Under the pieces are notes generated by a model. The model ran no database searches. It was not told the DNA's origin and saw nothing but the letters and a program-made list of their open reading frames with translations. A DNA stretch of 64,000 nt from Lachnospiraceae bacterium (lineage in GTDB: Bacteria > Bacillota > Clostridia > Lachnospirales > Lachnospiraceae): NCBI GenBank assembly GCA_910575155.1, contig CAJTDX010000017.1, positions 17,430 to 81,429 on the forward strand, read 5' to 3'. Each line of letters begins with the position of its first letter. Within the stretch, counting starts at the first letter, position 1. Shown in pieces: positions 53,456 through 62,573 of this stretch. The position numbers and the translations under genes were made by a program.

Positions 53456-54652
53456 ATGAATAGGAATTCTATCAGAAGAGCAACAACTTGTTGTCTGACT
53501 GCGGCAGTGGTATTGACCAGCAGTTCTTTTGTATCAAATGCAGCAGTGAGCGCAGGAGCAGGAAGCCTGATTTCAGCGGCAGAGACTCAGGTAAGTGTTG
53601 AAGCTGCGGGGAACGCTTCAACGGCAGGAGTTTCCGGAACAATTGCGAAGTCTCTGGGCAAGGATGATGCGAAGCAGGTAGTGCAGAACGAAGCTCCGAA
53701 GTCTGAATATGATGATATTGCAATCGCTCAGGTAGATGATTATGTAAATGTCCGTTCCACAGCAGGCGAGGACGGAGAAGTTCTTGGAAAGTTATATAAC
53801 AATTCCGCATGTACAGTTCTGGGAACAGAAGGAGACTGGTACAAGATTCATTCCGGCGATGTGGAAGGTTACATTAAGGCAGAATTTTTGGTGCTGGGAA
53901 ATGCAGAACTTGCAAAATCCGTAGGACGCCGTGTGGCAGACGTTAAGACAGATACATTAAATGTACGTGCAGAGGCAAGTACCGGAGCTGAGCTTTTAGG
54001 TCAGGTACCGGAAGGTGAAGAGCTTTCTGTAGTAGAAGAAAAAGACGGCTGGGTTAAGGTAGCCATTGAAGAAGGCGACGGCTGGGTTTCCAGTGAATTT
54101 GTAGAGACAAGTACTCATTATGTTGTTGCAGAGTCCAAAGAGGCAGAAGAAGCTCGTCTGAAGAAGGAAGAAGAAGAGAGAAGAGCAGCGGAAGAAGCAG
54201 CCAGAGCAGCTACTCAGAGATCTTCCCAGAGATCTTCAGGATCCTCCAGTTCTTCAGGATCTTCCGGAAGTTCTGCTCCGAGCAGAAGCTATGCTCCGCC
54301 AAGTGGTGGAAATGGACAGGCAGTTGCCAATTATGCATGTCAGTTTGTTGGTAATCCATATGTATACGGTGGGACAAGCCTGACAAACGGCGCTGATTGT
54401 TCCGGATTTGTAATGAGCGTATATGCAGCGTTCGGCGTAGGTCTTCCTCATTCCTCCAGCGCTCTGGCAGGCGTAGGATATGCAGTCAGCCAGGATGCTA
54501 TGCAGCCAGGAGATATCGTATGCTACAGCGGTCATGTTGGAATCTATGTTGGCAACAACACGATTGTTCATGCAAGTACAGAAGCAACAGGTATCAAGTA
54601 TACTTCTCCGGCAAACTACAGAACAATTGTGGCGGTAAGAAGAATTTTCTAA
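53456..54652 (+). CDS. Secreted NlpC/P60 peptidoglycan hydrolase with two SH3b domains
   Basis: 398 residues. Signal peptide (about 1-30, AAVVLTSSSFVSNAAVSAGA). Two SH3b wall-binding domains (DYVNVRSTAGEDGEVLGKLY, about 95-150; DTLNVRAEASTGAELLGQVP, about 160-225), a charged then Ser-rich linker (SSGSSSSSGSSGSSAPS, about 255-285), and the C-terminal NlpC/P60 domain with the catalytic Cys in ADCSGFVMSVYAA and His in SGHVGIYVGNNTIVHAS. Cleaves peptide stems of peptidoglycan, typically at cell separation. The promoter carries a WalR-like box. Confidence 0.94.
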   Translation: MNRNSIRRATTCCLTAAVVLTSSSFVSNAAVSAGAGSLISAAETQVSVEAAGNASTAGVSGTIAKSLGKDDAKQVVQNEAPKSEYDDIAIAQVDDYVNVRSTAGEDGEVLGKLYNNSACTVLGTEGDWYKIHSGDVEGYIKAEFLVLGNAELAKSVGRRVADVKTDTLNVRAEASTGAELLGQVPEGEELSVVEEKDGWVKVAIEEGDGWVSSEFVETSTHYVVAESKEAEEARLKKEEEERRAAEEAARAATQRSSQRSSGSSSSSGSSGSSAPSRSYAPPSGGNGQAVANYACQFVGNPYVYGGTSLTNGADCSGFVMSVYAAFGVGLPHSSSALAGVGYAVSQDAMQPGDIVCYSGHVGIYVGNNTIVHASTEATGIKYTSPANYRTIVAVRRIF

Positions 54653-54674
54653 TAGAATGTTAATGAAATATCAC

Positions 54675-54713
54675 AACTCCCGGTTTGAGTTTTTCTCAGC
54701 CCGGGAGTTTTTC
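54675..54713 (+). terminator. Intrinsic terminator of the NlpC/P60 gene
   Basis: AACTCCCGGTTTGAG-ttttt-CTCAGCCCGGGAGTT, then TTTCTT. Confidence 0.93.
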
Positions 54714-54795
54714 TTCTGATGGGAGAGACCTGGAATAAATAGTCGGTACACATACTTGTCTGATTGTGCAGCCGACAGTACTGACGGTCTGTAAA

Positions 54796-54919
54796 CCCGA
54801 CTGACTGATTGTTTGCCTGAATTGCGATCTTCTGCGTTAGATGTTCCGGCTGCCGCAGCCGCTTTGCCGACAAAAATCTGCCTTGCAGAATGAAAATTTA
54901 TTCTGCATCTGAAGTCGGG
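54796..54919 (-). repeat. Dispersed hairpin repeat, copy 3
   Basis: Ends pair through CCCGACT (54796-54802) and AGTCGGG (54913-54919). Internal pairs: TTCTGC with GCAGAA, AGAT with ATCT, GGCTG-ccg-CAGCC. A further terminal hairpin GCAGAAT ... ATTCTGC matches the palindrome of copy 1. The outer stem sequence differs from copy 2, but its pairing is kept. Confidence 0.7.
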
Positions 54920-55097
54920 AGATTTGGGAGACACTCACCAGTCTCCGTCTACATGAAAGGGAAATTGTTGCACAATTTTGAATTTTTCGCTAAGAAATCT
55001 TTGCAGAAAAATGTAGTCGAAATATGTCAAAATACCATTTTAGCAAACTGCACAAATTTTATGGAGGTTATTAAAGTTATTCAAACTTATAAAGAAA

Positions 55098-55185
55098 TTA
55101 TCCACATAAAAAAATGTGGAAAAACCTAAAAAAATGAGTTATACACAAAGTTATTCACATTATCCACATTAAATGAAGTGGAAAA
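55098..55185. promoter_or_regulatory. Cluster of DnaA boxes
   Basis: Within 88 bp: TTATCCACA (55098), TGTGGAAAA (55115, complement of TTTTCCACA), TTATACACA (55139), TTATTCACA (55151), TTATCCACA (55160) and AGTGGAAAA (55177, one mismatch on the other strand). Two are perfect consensus. A long AT-rich stretch follows. No dnaA, dnaN or rpmH is near, and genes on both sides run the same way, so a DnaA-binding regulatory or titration locus is likelier than the main origin. Confidence 0.7.
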
Positions 55186-55383
55186 ACTGGTTTACATAGT
55201 AAAAAAAGGAAACATTTGTTTTGTGAAGTTGTAATAAAGTTGCTAAATCTGGAAAAAAATAAGAAATAACATTGACATTTCAGGAGACAAAAAATTGCGT
55301 CAATATAAAAAAGATTTCAGTTAATTTAGTTAAAAGTTTATCGTTCAGAAAATTTTAGAACGGTTAAACTGTAAAAAGTATAG

Positions 55384-55412
55384 TTGAAAAAAGTTGATTC
55401 ATTTGGTATACT
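55384..55412 (+). promoter_or_regulatory. Sigma-A promoter of the WecG/TagA gene
   Basis: TTGAAA (55384-55389), 17-bp spacer, TATACT (55407-55412), about 100 bp before the start codon. Confidence 0.65.
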
Positions 55413-55511
55413 TCTAAGGTATTTTATCATATGTAAGAAAATGCCATATGGTAAAAATAATATATTTGAGTGTAGCCGTCCACAAAAGAGCGGCTGCCGG
55501 ACAGGTGATGT

Positions 55512-56204
55512 ATGGTTAAAAAAATAGAGATTCTGGGCATGAACCTGAATAGTTATACCGTTCAGGAAGCGATGCTTCAACTGGAAGAGTACTGGAATAA
55601 AACAATAATGAGTACAATTGAAAATATTTCGATGGAAACCCTGGTAAAAGCTCATGGAGATGATTTGGTCAAAAGCTGTATTGAGAATTTGGATTTGGCG
55701 GTCATCTGTGATAAGGAAATATTGAAGGCGGCAGGCGCAGCGTCGAGACAGCAGATGCAGGAAGCCGCGGAAAATGGATTTTTTAAAGAATTTATGAGGC
55801 GTACCATCGAAAGCGGCAGGGTTGTGTATCTGCTGGGCGAGACCTGCGAACAGGTGGAACTGCTGCAGAATTTTCTAAAAGAAGCTTATCCCGTACTCAT
55901 TATAACAGGTACATATGCCTTATCTGAATGTACCGGAGATTATGACGCTGTGATTAATGAAATCAATATTGCATCGCCGGATGTTATTCTGTCGGTGATT
56001 CCAACTCCCGCACAGGAATATTTCCTGAAAGATCATAAAGAAAAATTAAGCGCTAAGATCTGGTACGGAATGGGAGAATACCATTCAGATAAGAAAGGAG
56101 TGGCTGAAATGGCGGATTTTGCCAGGAAGCTGCTGCAAAAAGGAATTATGCACGGTATGCTTTTGCGCTATCATAAAAATGAAGGTGATGACAATGATGA
56201 ATAG
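55512..56204 (+). CDS. WecG/TagA/CpsF-family glycosyltransferase
   Basis: 230 residues. Family traits: ILGMNLNSYTVQEAM near the N terminus, AVICDKEILKAAG, RVVYLLGETCEQVELLQNFL and PDVILSVIPTPAQEYFLKDH. TagA adds ManNAc in wall teichoic acid linkage-unit synthesis and WecG does so in enterobacterial common antigen; the exact sugar here is unknown. No tag operon accompanies it. The start of the YitT-like gene overlaps its end by 11 nt. Confidence 0.78.
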   Translation: MVKKIEILGMNLNSYTVQEAMLQLEEYWNKTIMSTIENISMETLVKAHGDDLVKSCIENLDLAVICDKEILKAAGAASRQQMQEAAENGFFKEFMRRTIESGRVVYLLGETCEQVELLQNFLKEAYPVLIITGTYALSECTGDYDAVINEINIASPDVILSVIPTPAQEYFLKDHKEKLSAKIWYGMGEYHSDKKGVAEMADFARKLLQKGIMHGMLLRYHKNEGDDNDE

Positions 56205-57078
56205 TTTTCCTATAAAAAAACGCAGTCCGGTATTTTTATACTTTGTGATTACGTCAGGGACGGGGCTCCTTGCGTTTGCCATCAAATGTATTTTTGATCC
56301 TGTGAGCCTGGTTACGGGAGGATTTACAGGTATCGCCATTTTAATCAAGGCGCTGACCGATATGTTTTATCGGGGAGGGATTCCTCTGTGGTTTGCAAAT
56401 CTTGCTTTGAATGTGCCGTTTTTTATACTGGCATACAAGATAAAAGGAAAGAAATTTATCGGGCGTACCGCTTATGCCACGGTGATGCTTTCCGTTTGGC
56501 TGTATGTGATCCCGGAAATTGATTTTGTGGAAGGCGATTATATACTTGCCTCCATTTTTGGAGGAGTTCTGGCAGGAATTGCTATGGGCAGCATCCTCTG
56601 GGCGAATGCTACCACCGGAGGGACGGAGATGGTTGCCGTGCTGCTGCAGTGCAGGCTTAAGCATTATTCTGTGGCGCAGATTATGCAGGTATTGGACGGT
56701 ATGATCGTTCTTGTCGGCGTGTATGTATTCGGGCTGCGGCCTTCTATGTACGCCATTGTGGCGATCTTTATTACTTCTAAAGTGACGGATACGATACTGG
56801 AGGGTATGAAATTTTCCAAGGCGGCGTATATCGTTACAGATCATTTTCAGGAAATTGCCAGGCAGATTATGGAAGATCTGAACCGTGGCGTAACGGGCCT
56901 GGAAGCGCAGGGGATGTATTCCGGAGAGAAAAAGTGCGTGCTCTACTGCGTGGTTTCCAAGAAGGAAATTGTGTCGTTAAAAGAAATTGTGCATCAGATT
57001 GATCAAAGTGCGTTTGTAATTGTAGGGGATGTGAGGGAGGTTCACGGAGAGGGTTTTATTGAACACAAAAAGAAATAG
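56194..57078 (+). CDS. YitT-family membrane protein
   Basis: 294 residues. Five or six membrane segments (about 12-33, 50-72, 78-95, 103-125, 145-170) forming the YitT/DUF161 domain, with GGFTGIAILIKALTD and ATTGGTEMVAVLLQ, and a C-terminal DUF2179 ACT-like domain (GVTGLEAQGMYSGEKKCVLY). Start 56194 gives correct spacing to AAGGTG. Transport function is proposed for the family, but the substrate is not established. Confidence 0.9.
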   Translation: MMNSFPIKKRSPVFLYFVITSGTGLLAFAIKCIFDPVSLVTGGFTGIAILIKALTDMFYRGGIPLWFANLALNVPFFILAYKIKGKKFIGRTAYATVMLSVWLYVIPEIDFVEGDYILASIFGGVLAGIAMGSILWANATTGGTEMVAVLLQCRLKHYSVAQIMQVLDGMIVLVGVYVFGLRPSMYAIVAIFITSKVTDTILEGMKFSKAAYIVTDHFQEIARQIMEDLNRGVTGLEAQGMYSGEKKCVLYCVVSKKEIVSLKEIVHQIDQSAFVIVGDVREVHGEGFIEHKKK

Positions 57079-57133
57079 GTGCATTTTGTATACTATGCCT
57101 ATGGCGAAAAAATGGATATTTTGAAAAAAAGTT

Positions 57134-57175
57134 GAGGAAATGCATAAAAAATGTAGATTTCCTCTTTCTTTTTTT
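57134..57175 (+). terminator. Intrinsic terminator
   Basis: GAGGAAAT ... ATTTCCTC, then CTTTCTTTTTTT. Confidence 0.85.
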
Positions 57176-57320
57176 GTGCTTTTACATTAAAATACAAATT
57201 AGATTGTTTTTTCCTTGAAAATAGCAGAAATAAATTTTGTGAAAGTTGCATAGAGAATATATATATGCACCTGAAATTTTGCCGCGAAGGAACAGCAGAA
57301 AAAGAAAAGGAGTGCAGAGA

Positions 57321-58409
57321 ATGATTTCAAATCAGATACTTCAAAATACCATTGACGGATTAAAAGGAATTACCAGAATTGATTTATGCATTATTGATAC
57401 GGAGGGGAAGGTTCTTGCCGCCACTTTTCAGAATACGGAAAATTATGTGAAGGCGGCTCTGGCGTTTGTAGAATCGCCTGCAGACAGCCAGGTGTTTTTG
57501 GGGTGCCAGTTTTTTAAGGTGTTTGACGAGCACCAGCTGGAATATATTCTGCTTGCCAACGGCGACAGTGAGGATGTATACATGGTTGGAAAAATAGCAA
57601 GTTTTCAATTGCAGAATCTGCTGGTGGCTTACAAGGAACGGTTTGATAAGGATAATTTTGTCAAAAACCTGTTGTTGGACAATCTGCTGCTGGTGGATAT
57701 TTATAATCGCGCCAAGAAGCTGCATATTGACACAGAGGCCAGAAGAGTTGTGTTTATTGTTGAAACGAACCGTGAAAAAGACGGAAATGAGCTGGAAAAG
57801 GTACGCGGGCTTTTGGGAAGCAAATCCAGAGATTTTATCACGGCAGTGGACGAGAAGAATATTATTATGGTAAAAGAGGTGCCTGATCATGAGGGTTATG
57901 AAGAGCTGAATAAGACGGCGGAAGTGCTTTTAAATCTTTTTCACGCCGATGTGGAGCAGGAAGTTCACATTGCCTATGGCACCATCGTCAACGAGATCAA
58001 GGAAGTTTCCAAATCATATAAGGAAGCGCGGATGGCCTTGGATGTGGGGAAGATCTTTTTTGAGGAGCGCAATATCGTCGCTTATTCCACCCTGGGTATT
58101 GGGCGGCTGATTTACCAGCTTCCGATTCCTCTGTGTAAGATGTTCATCAAGGAGATTTTTGACGGAAGATCGCCGGACGAATTTGACGATGAAACGCTTA
58201 CCACCATCAATAAATTTTTTGAAAACAGCCTGAATGTTTCGGAGACGTCCAGACAGCTCTATATCCACCGCAATACGCTGGTATACCGCCTGGATAAGCT
58301 GCAGAAAAGCACCGGGCTGGATTTGCGTGTGTTTGAGGACGCCATCACCTTTAAGATTGCTTTGATGGTTGTCAAATATATGAATTATATGGAGTCCTTG
58401 GATTACTAG
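57321..58409 (+). CDS. CdaR/PucR-type transcriptional regulator
   Basis: 362 residues, start MISNQILQNTIDGL with AAAGGAG upstream. The N-terminal part (about 1-130) looks like a sugar-diacid-recognition or PAS-like sensor (RIDLCIIDTEGKVLAATFQN); the middle is the GGDEF-like CdaR linker; the C-terminal PucR helix-turn-helix is clear (LNVSETSRQLYIHRNTLVYR, LDKLQKSTGLDLR). The glycerate kinase at 4384 is a typical CdaR-regulon function elsewhere, but no link is visible here. ftsE follows after 17 bp. Confidence 0.88.
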   Translation: MISNQILQNTIDGLKGITRIDLCIIDTEGKVLAATFQNTENYVKAALAFVESPADSQVFLGCQFFKVFDEHQLEYILLANGDSEDVYMVGKIASFQLQNLLVAYKERFDKDNFVKNLLLDNLLLVDIYNRAKKLHIDTEARRVVFIVETNREKDGNELEKVRGLLGSKSRDFITAVDEKNIIMVKEVPDHEGYEELNKTAEVLLNLFHADVEQEVHIAYGTIVNEIKEVSKSYKEARMALDVGKIFFEERNIVAYSTLGIGRLIYQLPIPLCKMFIKEIFDGRSPDEFDDETLTTINKFFENSLNVSETSRQLYIHRNTLVYRLDKLQKSTGLDLRVFEDAITFKIALMVVKYMNYMESLDY

Positions 58410-58426
58410 ATTGTTAGGAGGCTTGC

Positions 58427-59110
58427 ATGATTAAACTTGAGAATGTCAGTAAGGCGTATACGGCAGGGATCCCTGCACTGAACGATGTCAATCTGTATAT
58501 TGAGCCGGGAGAGTTTGTCTTCGTGGTAGGCGACAGCGGTTCCGGCAAGTCTACACTGATCAAATTACTTTTAAAAGAATTAGAGCCTACCAGCGGCAGT
58601 ATTGTGATTAATAATCAGAAACTGGGCAGTATCCGGCATCGCGACGTGCCCAGATTTCGCAGAAACGTGGGCGTGGTCTTTCAGGACTTCCGCCTGTTAA
58701 AAGACCGCAATGTTTATGAGAACGTGGCGTTTGCGCAGCGCGTGGTGGGGACTCCGGTAAAGAAGATACGCCGGAAGGTGCCTGCAGTTTTGTCAATGGT
58801 GGGACTTGCTGCAAAATATAAGTCTTATCCGCGGGAGATTTCCGGCGGGGAGCAGCAGCGCGTGGCCATTGCAAGGGCGCTGGTGAACGAGCCGAAGATT
58901 CTGCTTGCAGACGAGCCGACGGGAAATCTGGACGCCCACAATGCATGGGAGATTATGAAGCTTTTGGATGAAATTAACCAGAGGGGCACTACGGTTCTGG
59001 TGGTTACGCATAACCTGGATATCGTTAAGGCCATGAAGAAGCGTGTCATAACTATGAAAAAAGGTGTTGTGGTAGACGACGAACAGGCAGGTGACAGTTA
59101 TGAGGATTAG
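58427..59110 (+). CDS. ftsE: Cell-division ABC ATPase FtsE
   Basis: 227 residues. Walker A GDSGSGKST (about residues 34-42), Q loop VFQDFRLL, signature SGGEQQRVAIARAL, Walker B ILLADEPTGNLD, H loop VVTHN. With FtsX it activates peptidoglycan hydrolases at division. GGAGG ribosome site; the ftsX start overlaps by 11 nt. Confidence 0.96.
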   Translation: MIKLENVSKAYTAGIPALNDVNLYIEPGEFVFVVGDSGSGKSTLIKLLLKELEPTSGSIVINNQKLGSIRHRDVPRFRRNVGVVFQDFRLLKDRNVYENVAFAQRVVGTPVKKIRRKVPAVLSMVGLAAKYKSYPREISGGEQQRVAIARALVNEPKILLADEPTGNLDAHNAWEIMKLLDEINQRGTTVLVVTHNLDIVKAMKKRVITMKKGVVVDDEQAGDSYED

Positions 59111-60008
59111 TACGTTTTTATATACCTTACGCCAGGGAGCCAAAAATATCTGGAAGAATAAAATGTTTTCCCTGGCTTCCATCGCCACGATGTCGGCATG
59201 TATTTTCCTGTTCGGCGTGTTTTACGCGGTGGTTGTAAATTTCCAGAGCGTTGTCAAAGAAGTGGAGTCCGGCGTCGCGGTTACTGTTTTTTTCAATGAC
59301 GGCGCGACGCAGGAGCAGATTGATGAAATTGGCGTGCAGATTAAAAAGCGGGTGGAAGTATCGGAGAGCGTCTTTGTGTCTGCGGAAGCGGCATGGCAGG
59401 AATTTCAGAAGGTTTATTTCGAGGGTTCCGAAGAGATGGCGCAAGGATTTGCAGACGACAATCCGCTGGTAAATTCCTCTCATTACGAGGTTTATATGAA
59501 TGATATTTCGATGCAGGAGTCCCTGGTTTCCTACCTGCAGTCGCTGGACGGGGTGAAAGAAATCAAAAGCTCTGACTTGGCGGCCAATACCCTGACAGAT
59601 TTTAACCGTCTGATTGGTTACGTGTCGGCGGGGATTATTCTGATTTTGCTGTGCGTGGCAGTATTTTTGATCAGTAATACAGTTACCATCGGTATCGCGG
59701 TGCGCCGGGAAGAGATTGCTATCATGAAACTGATCGGCGCAACGGATTATTTTGTGCGCGCGCCTTTTATCGTGGAGGGAATCCTGATTGGGATCATAGG
59801 TTCGGCGCTGCCGCTGACGGTGTTATATTTTATGTACCGGAGAATTATTTTCTCTGTGGCGGAAAAGTTCCGCTGGCTTAGCGGTATGCTGGAATTTCTT
59901 CCGGTAGAGAAAGTATTTTCCACGCTGGTTCCGGTGGGCCTGATTTTGGGAGTGGGTATTGGATTTCTGGGAAGCCGTCTGACGATACGCAAACATTTGA
60001 AGGTGTAA
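59100..60008 (+). CDS. ftsX: Cell-division protein FtsX
   Basis: 302 residues. ATG 59100 has AGGTGA at a fair distance; a GTG at 59091 is alternative. TM1 about 22-45, a large extracellular loop (about 48-165), then TMs about 170-195, 220-245 and 265-290, the FtsX topology. IAVRREEIAIMKLIGATDYF is the conserved coupling segment. Partner of FtsE. No PcsB or CwlO-like partner is adjacent, but a C-terminal protease follows. Confidence 0.95.
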   Translation: MRISTFLYTLRQGAKNIWKNKMFSLASIATMSACIFLFGVFYAVVVNFQSVVKEVESGVAVTVFFNDGATQEQIDEIGVQIKKRVEVSESVFVSAEAAWQEFQKVYFEGSEEMAQGFADDNPLVNSSHYEVYMNDISMQESLVSYLQSLDGVKEIKSSDLAANTLTDFNRLIGYVSAGIILILLCVAVFLISNTVTIGIAVRREEIAIMKLIGATDYFVRAPFIVEGILIGIIGSALPLTVLYFMYRRIIFSVAEKFRWLSGMLEFLPVEKVFSTLVPVGLILGVGIGFLGSRLTIRKHLKV

Positions 60009-60065
60009 TAAATACATAACGGGGAGCGAAATCTTGAAGTATTTATCTAAGAAAAGAGGAATCAT

Positions 60066-61406
60066 ATGGAGACACAATCAAATCAGTCACAGGAGTTAGA
60101 TTCACAGGAACAGCTTGCACAGGAATATGCCGCGCAGCATCAGGATTACAGGGGAGGCAGAAGGCCGGGAAGAAGAAGGCCCGGCTTTGCAATGGGTATG
60201 CTCACAGGGATGCTTCTGATGTCTTTTCTGGTTTTGCTTACCGTAAGCGGAGGCCGGCTTTGGCTTGACAGAAGTAAGAAGGCAGCGGCAAAGCAGAGTG
60301 TTTTGAAAGAAGGAAGCAGCAAGAATGCCATTTCCCAGAAAGGAGTGGAGGAGAAAGCGGGAGAACTGGCGGATCTTATCGACCAGTATTATTATGAGGA
60401 TTTTGATCATGATTCACTGGTGGAGGGCATGTACGCCGGACTGGTGGAAGGACTGGAAGACCCGTATTCTTCTTATTTTTCGGCGGAAGAATATTCTTCT
60501 TTTAATGAAAGCACCACAGGAATTTATTATGGAATCGGCACCGTGCTGACGCAGAGCATGGAGACAAAAACGGTGACAATCCTGCATGTTTATCCGGGAA
60601 CTCCGGCGGAAGAAGCAGGGATCCGCGACGGAGACGTCATTGTGAAGGTGGGAGATATTGAGGCTGACAGTATGGAACTTTCAGAACTGACTTCTCATAT
60701 TAAGGGAGAAGAGGGAACGAAGGTTCATATGGAAATCATACGTTCCGGGGAGAGCGAACATTTACAGTTTGACGTGGAACGGCGGCAGATTGAAGTGCCT
60801 ACGGTGGAATATCAGATGCTTGAGGGAAATGTGGGCCTGATTCAGATTACAGAATTTTCCACAGCGACGCCCGAACAGTTTGACCATGCGCTAAAAGATC
60901 TGCAGGGTCAGGGAATGGCGTCTATGATTGTGGATCTGAGGAATAATCCCGGCGGAGTGCTGAAGTCTGTCTGCACCATGCTGGATGAGATCCTGCCGGA
61001 GGGTCTGCTGGTATATACAGAAGACAAATATGGAAGACGTTCTGATTATAAATCGGATAAGAGCTGCATGGATATTCCAATGACGGTACTGATCAATGAG
61101 AACAGCGCCAGCGCCTCAGAGATTTTTGCGGGAGCAATTAAGGATTACAAATATGGGACGCTGATTGGAACCACAACGTTTGGCAAAGGCATTGTTCAGA
61201 GCATCATTCCCTTAGAGGATGGAAGCGCCTTAAAGATTACCATGGCCAAGTATTTTACCCCGAATGGAAATTATATACACGACAAAGGGATCGAGCCGGA
61301 TATTGAGCTGGAATATGAATACCAGAGCCAGGAGGACGAAGTTTACAATCCGATGCATGACAATCAGGTATTGAAAGCTTTGGAAGTGCTGAAAGAGGGA
61401 GAATAG
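60066..61406 (+). CDS. S41 C-terminal processing peptidase
   Basis: 446 residues. A hydrophilic N terminus and one membrane segment (about 40-62) place the catalytic part outside. PDZ domain (about 140-225, VTILHVYPGTPAEEAGIRDG) and protease domain with Ser in NENSASASEIFAGAIKDY and Lys in TTFGKGIVQS. CtpA/CtpB-type. Its location just after ftsEX hints at a role in envelope or division processing, as inference. Confidence 0.93.
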   Translation: METQSNQSQELDSQEQLAQEYAAQHQDYRGGRRPGRRRPGFAMGMLTGMLLMSFLVLLTVSGGRLWLDRSKKAAAKQSVLKEGSSKNAISQKGVEEKAGELADLIDQYYYEDFDHDSLVEGMYAGLVEGLEDPYSSYFSAEEYSSFNESTTGIYYGIGTVLTQSMETKTVTILHVYPGTPAEEAGIRDGDVIVKVGDIEADSMELSELTSHIKGEEGTKVHMEIIRSGESEHLQFDVERRQIEVPTVEYQMLEGNVGLIQITEFSTATPEQFDHALKDLQGQGMASMIVDLRNNPGGVLKSVCTMLDEILPEGLLVYTEDKYGRRSDYKSDKSCMDIPMTVLINENSASASEIFAGAIKDYKYGTLIGTTTFGKGIVQSIIPLEDGSALKITMAKYFTPNGNYIHDKGIEPDIELEYEYQSQEDEVYNPMHDNQVLKALEVLKEGE

Positions 61407-61466
61407 GCATTGACCTTTTGCGTTATGTAAGTTATCATTTAGATATATTTATGAAGAATTTACGGT

Positions 61467-62558
61467 ATGAAAGACAAAACTATGGAAGCGAGGGAACGTG
61501 AATTGAAACAGTTTTTTGGAATGAGCCATAGCGGAGATTTGAAAGAGGCAGTTCGCGGGCTGGGCAATCCCCAGTTAATTTTGCTGATGTCTAATGGGGA
61601 TCAGTTTGAAGAACATGTGAAGGAATTAGAGAATCTTTTTCCGGGAGTGCCCAGTATCGGGTGTATTGGAATGAGTTATGATACCCGTGTCGTGGAGAAG
61701 GGCGTCGGCGTTGTCGCCTATACGGACGGAGTAGCTGCAGTTGCGAATGTGTTAGAAGAAGTATCGGTTATGCCGGTGAAGTATATTGAGCGTCTGGAAC
61801 GCGATATCGAGCATGTGGGCGCCTCTCACAGCGATACAGTCTGCATTGATTTTTGTTCCGGGAATGACGCCTGCGTTCTGACTACCGTTTACAGCGCGTT
61901 AAAGCGCAGAAATATTTCTCTGGTAGGAGGAACCGGGGATGCGGGGAAGATATCGGCGAATGGAACGATTTATGAGGATGCGGTAGGATATGCTTTGATT
62001 AAGAACCTCAACGGCAAGGTGAAGGCTTATAAGGAAAATATTTACCACCAGATGGGTAATTACCGTTTTATTGCATCACGGACGGATAAGGAAAAATATA
62101 TAATCGGAGAACTGAACGGCAAGCCTGCAAAGCAAGTTTACCAGAGCATTCTTCATGTGTCTGAACAGCAGATTACCACGCAGACTTTTAAAAATCCGTT
62201 TGGTAAGGTAAATGGTGACGACGTCTGCATTATCTCAATCAAAGAGGTGGATGGAAATTCCCTTGCATGTTTCCGTCAGGTAAATGATTCTGACGTACTT
62301 ATGCTTTTGGAGCTTGGAGATTATAAGGCGGTTGTGAGAAATACGATTCAGACGATTCGCAGAGACTTTTCCAGGATTTCTGCTGTATTTTCGGTAAACT
62401 GCCTGTTTCGTTATCTTTTGTTTACCGATAACCATTACATGCAGGAGTATCTGCAGGAAATGGGAACCCTTGGCAGCCACGCAGGACTGGTGGGATATGG
62501 AGAACATTATAATAACCGGTTTGTAAATCAGTCTATGACCTGCGTGGTATTTGAGTAA
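61467..62558 (+). CDS. FIST-domain sensory protein
   Basis: 363 residues. FIST N domain (about 30-215: PQLILLMSNGDQFEEHVKEL; LFPGVPSIGCIGMSY; SLVGGTGDAG) and FIST_C (about 225-340: AKQVYQSILHVSEQ; FSVNCLFRYLLFTDN; GLVGYGEHYNNRFVNQSMTC). FIST is an input domain predicted to bind small molecules such as amino acids. No membrane segment. The next gene, 15 bp downstream, is a soluble chemoreceptor signalling protein, so the two probably form one split receptor. Confidence 0.88.
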   Translation: MKDKTMEARERELKQFFGMSHSGDLKEAVRGLGNPQLILLMSNGDQFEEHVKELENLFPGVPSIGCIGMSYDTRVVEKGVGVVAYTDGVAAVANVLEEVSVMPVKYIERLERDIEHVGASHSDTVCIDFCSGNDACVLTTVYSALKRRNISLVGGTGDAGKISANGTIYEDAVGYALIKNLNGKVKAYKENIYHQMGNYRFIASRTDKEKYIIGELNGKPAKQVYQSILHVSEQQITTQTFKNPFGKVNGDDVCIISIKEVDGNSLACFRQVNDSDVLMLLELGDYKAVVRNTIQTIRRDFSRISAVFSVNCLFRYLLFTDNHYMQEYLQEMGTLGSHAGLVGYGEHYNNRFVNQSMTCVVFE

Positions 62559-62573
62559 AGGGAGGAACGGATC

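Noticed and set aside
55098..55185. Main chromosomal origin oriC
   Set aside because: Genes on both sides are mostly on the + strand and no dnaA/dnaN/rpmH/gyrB is present; kept as a DnaA-box cluster only.
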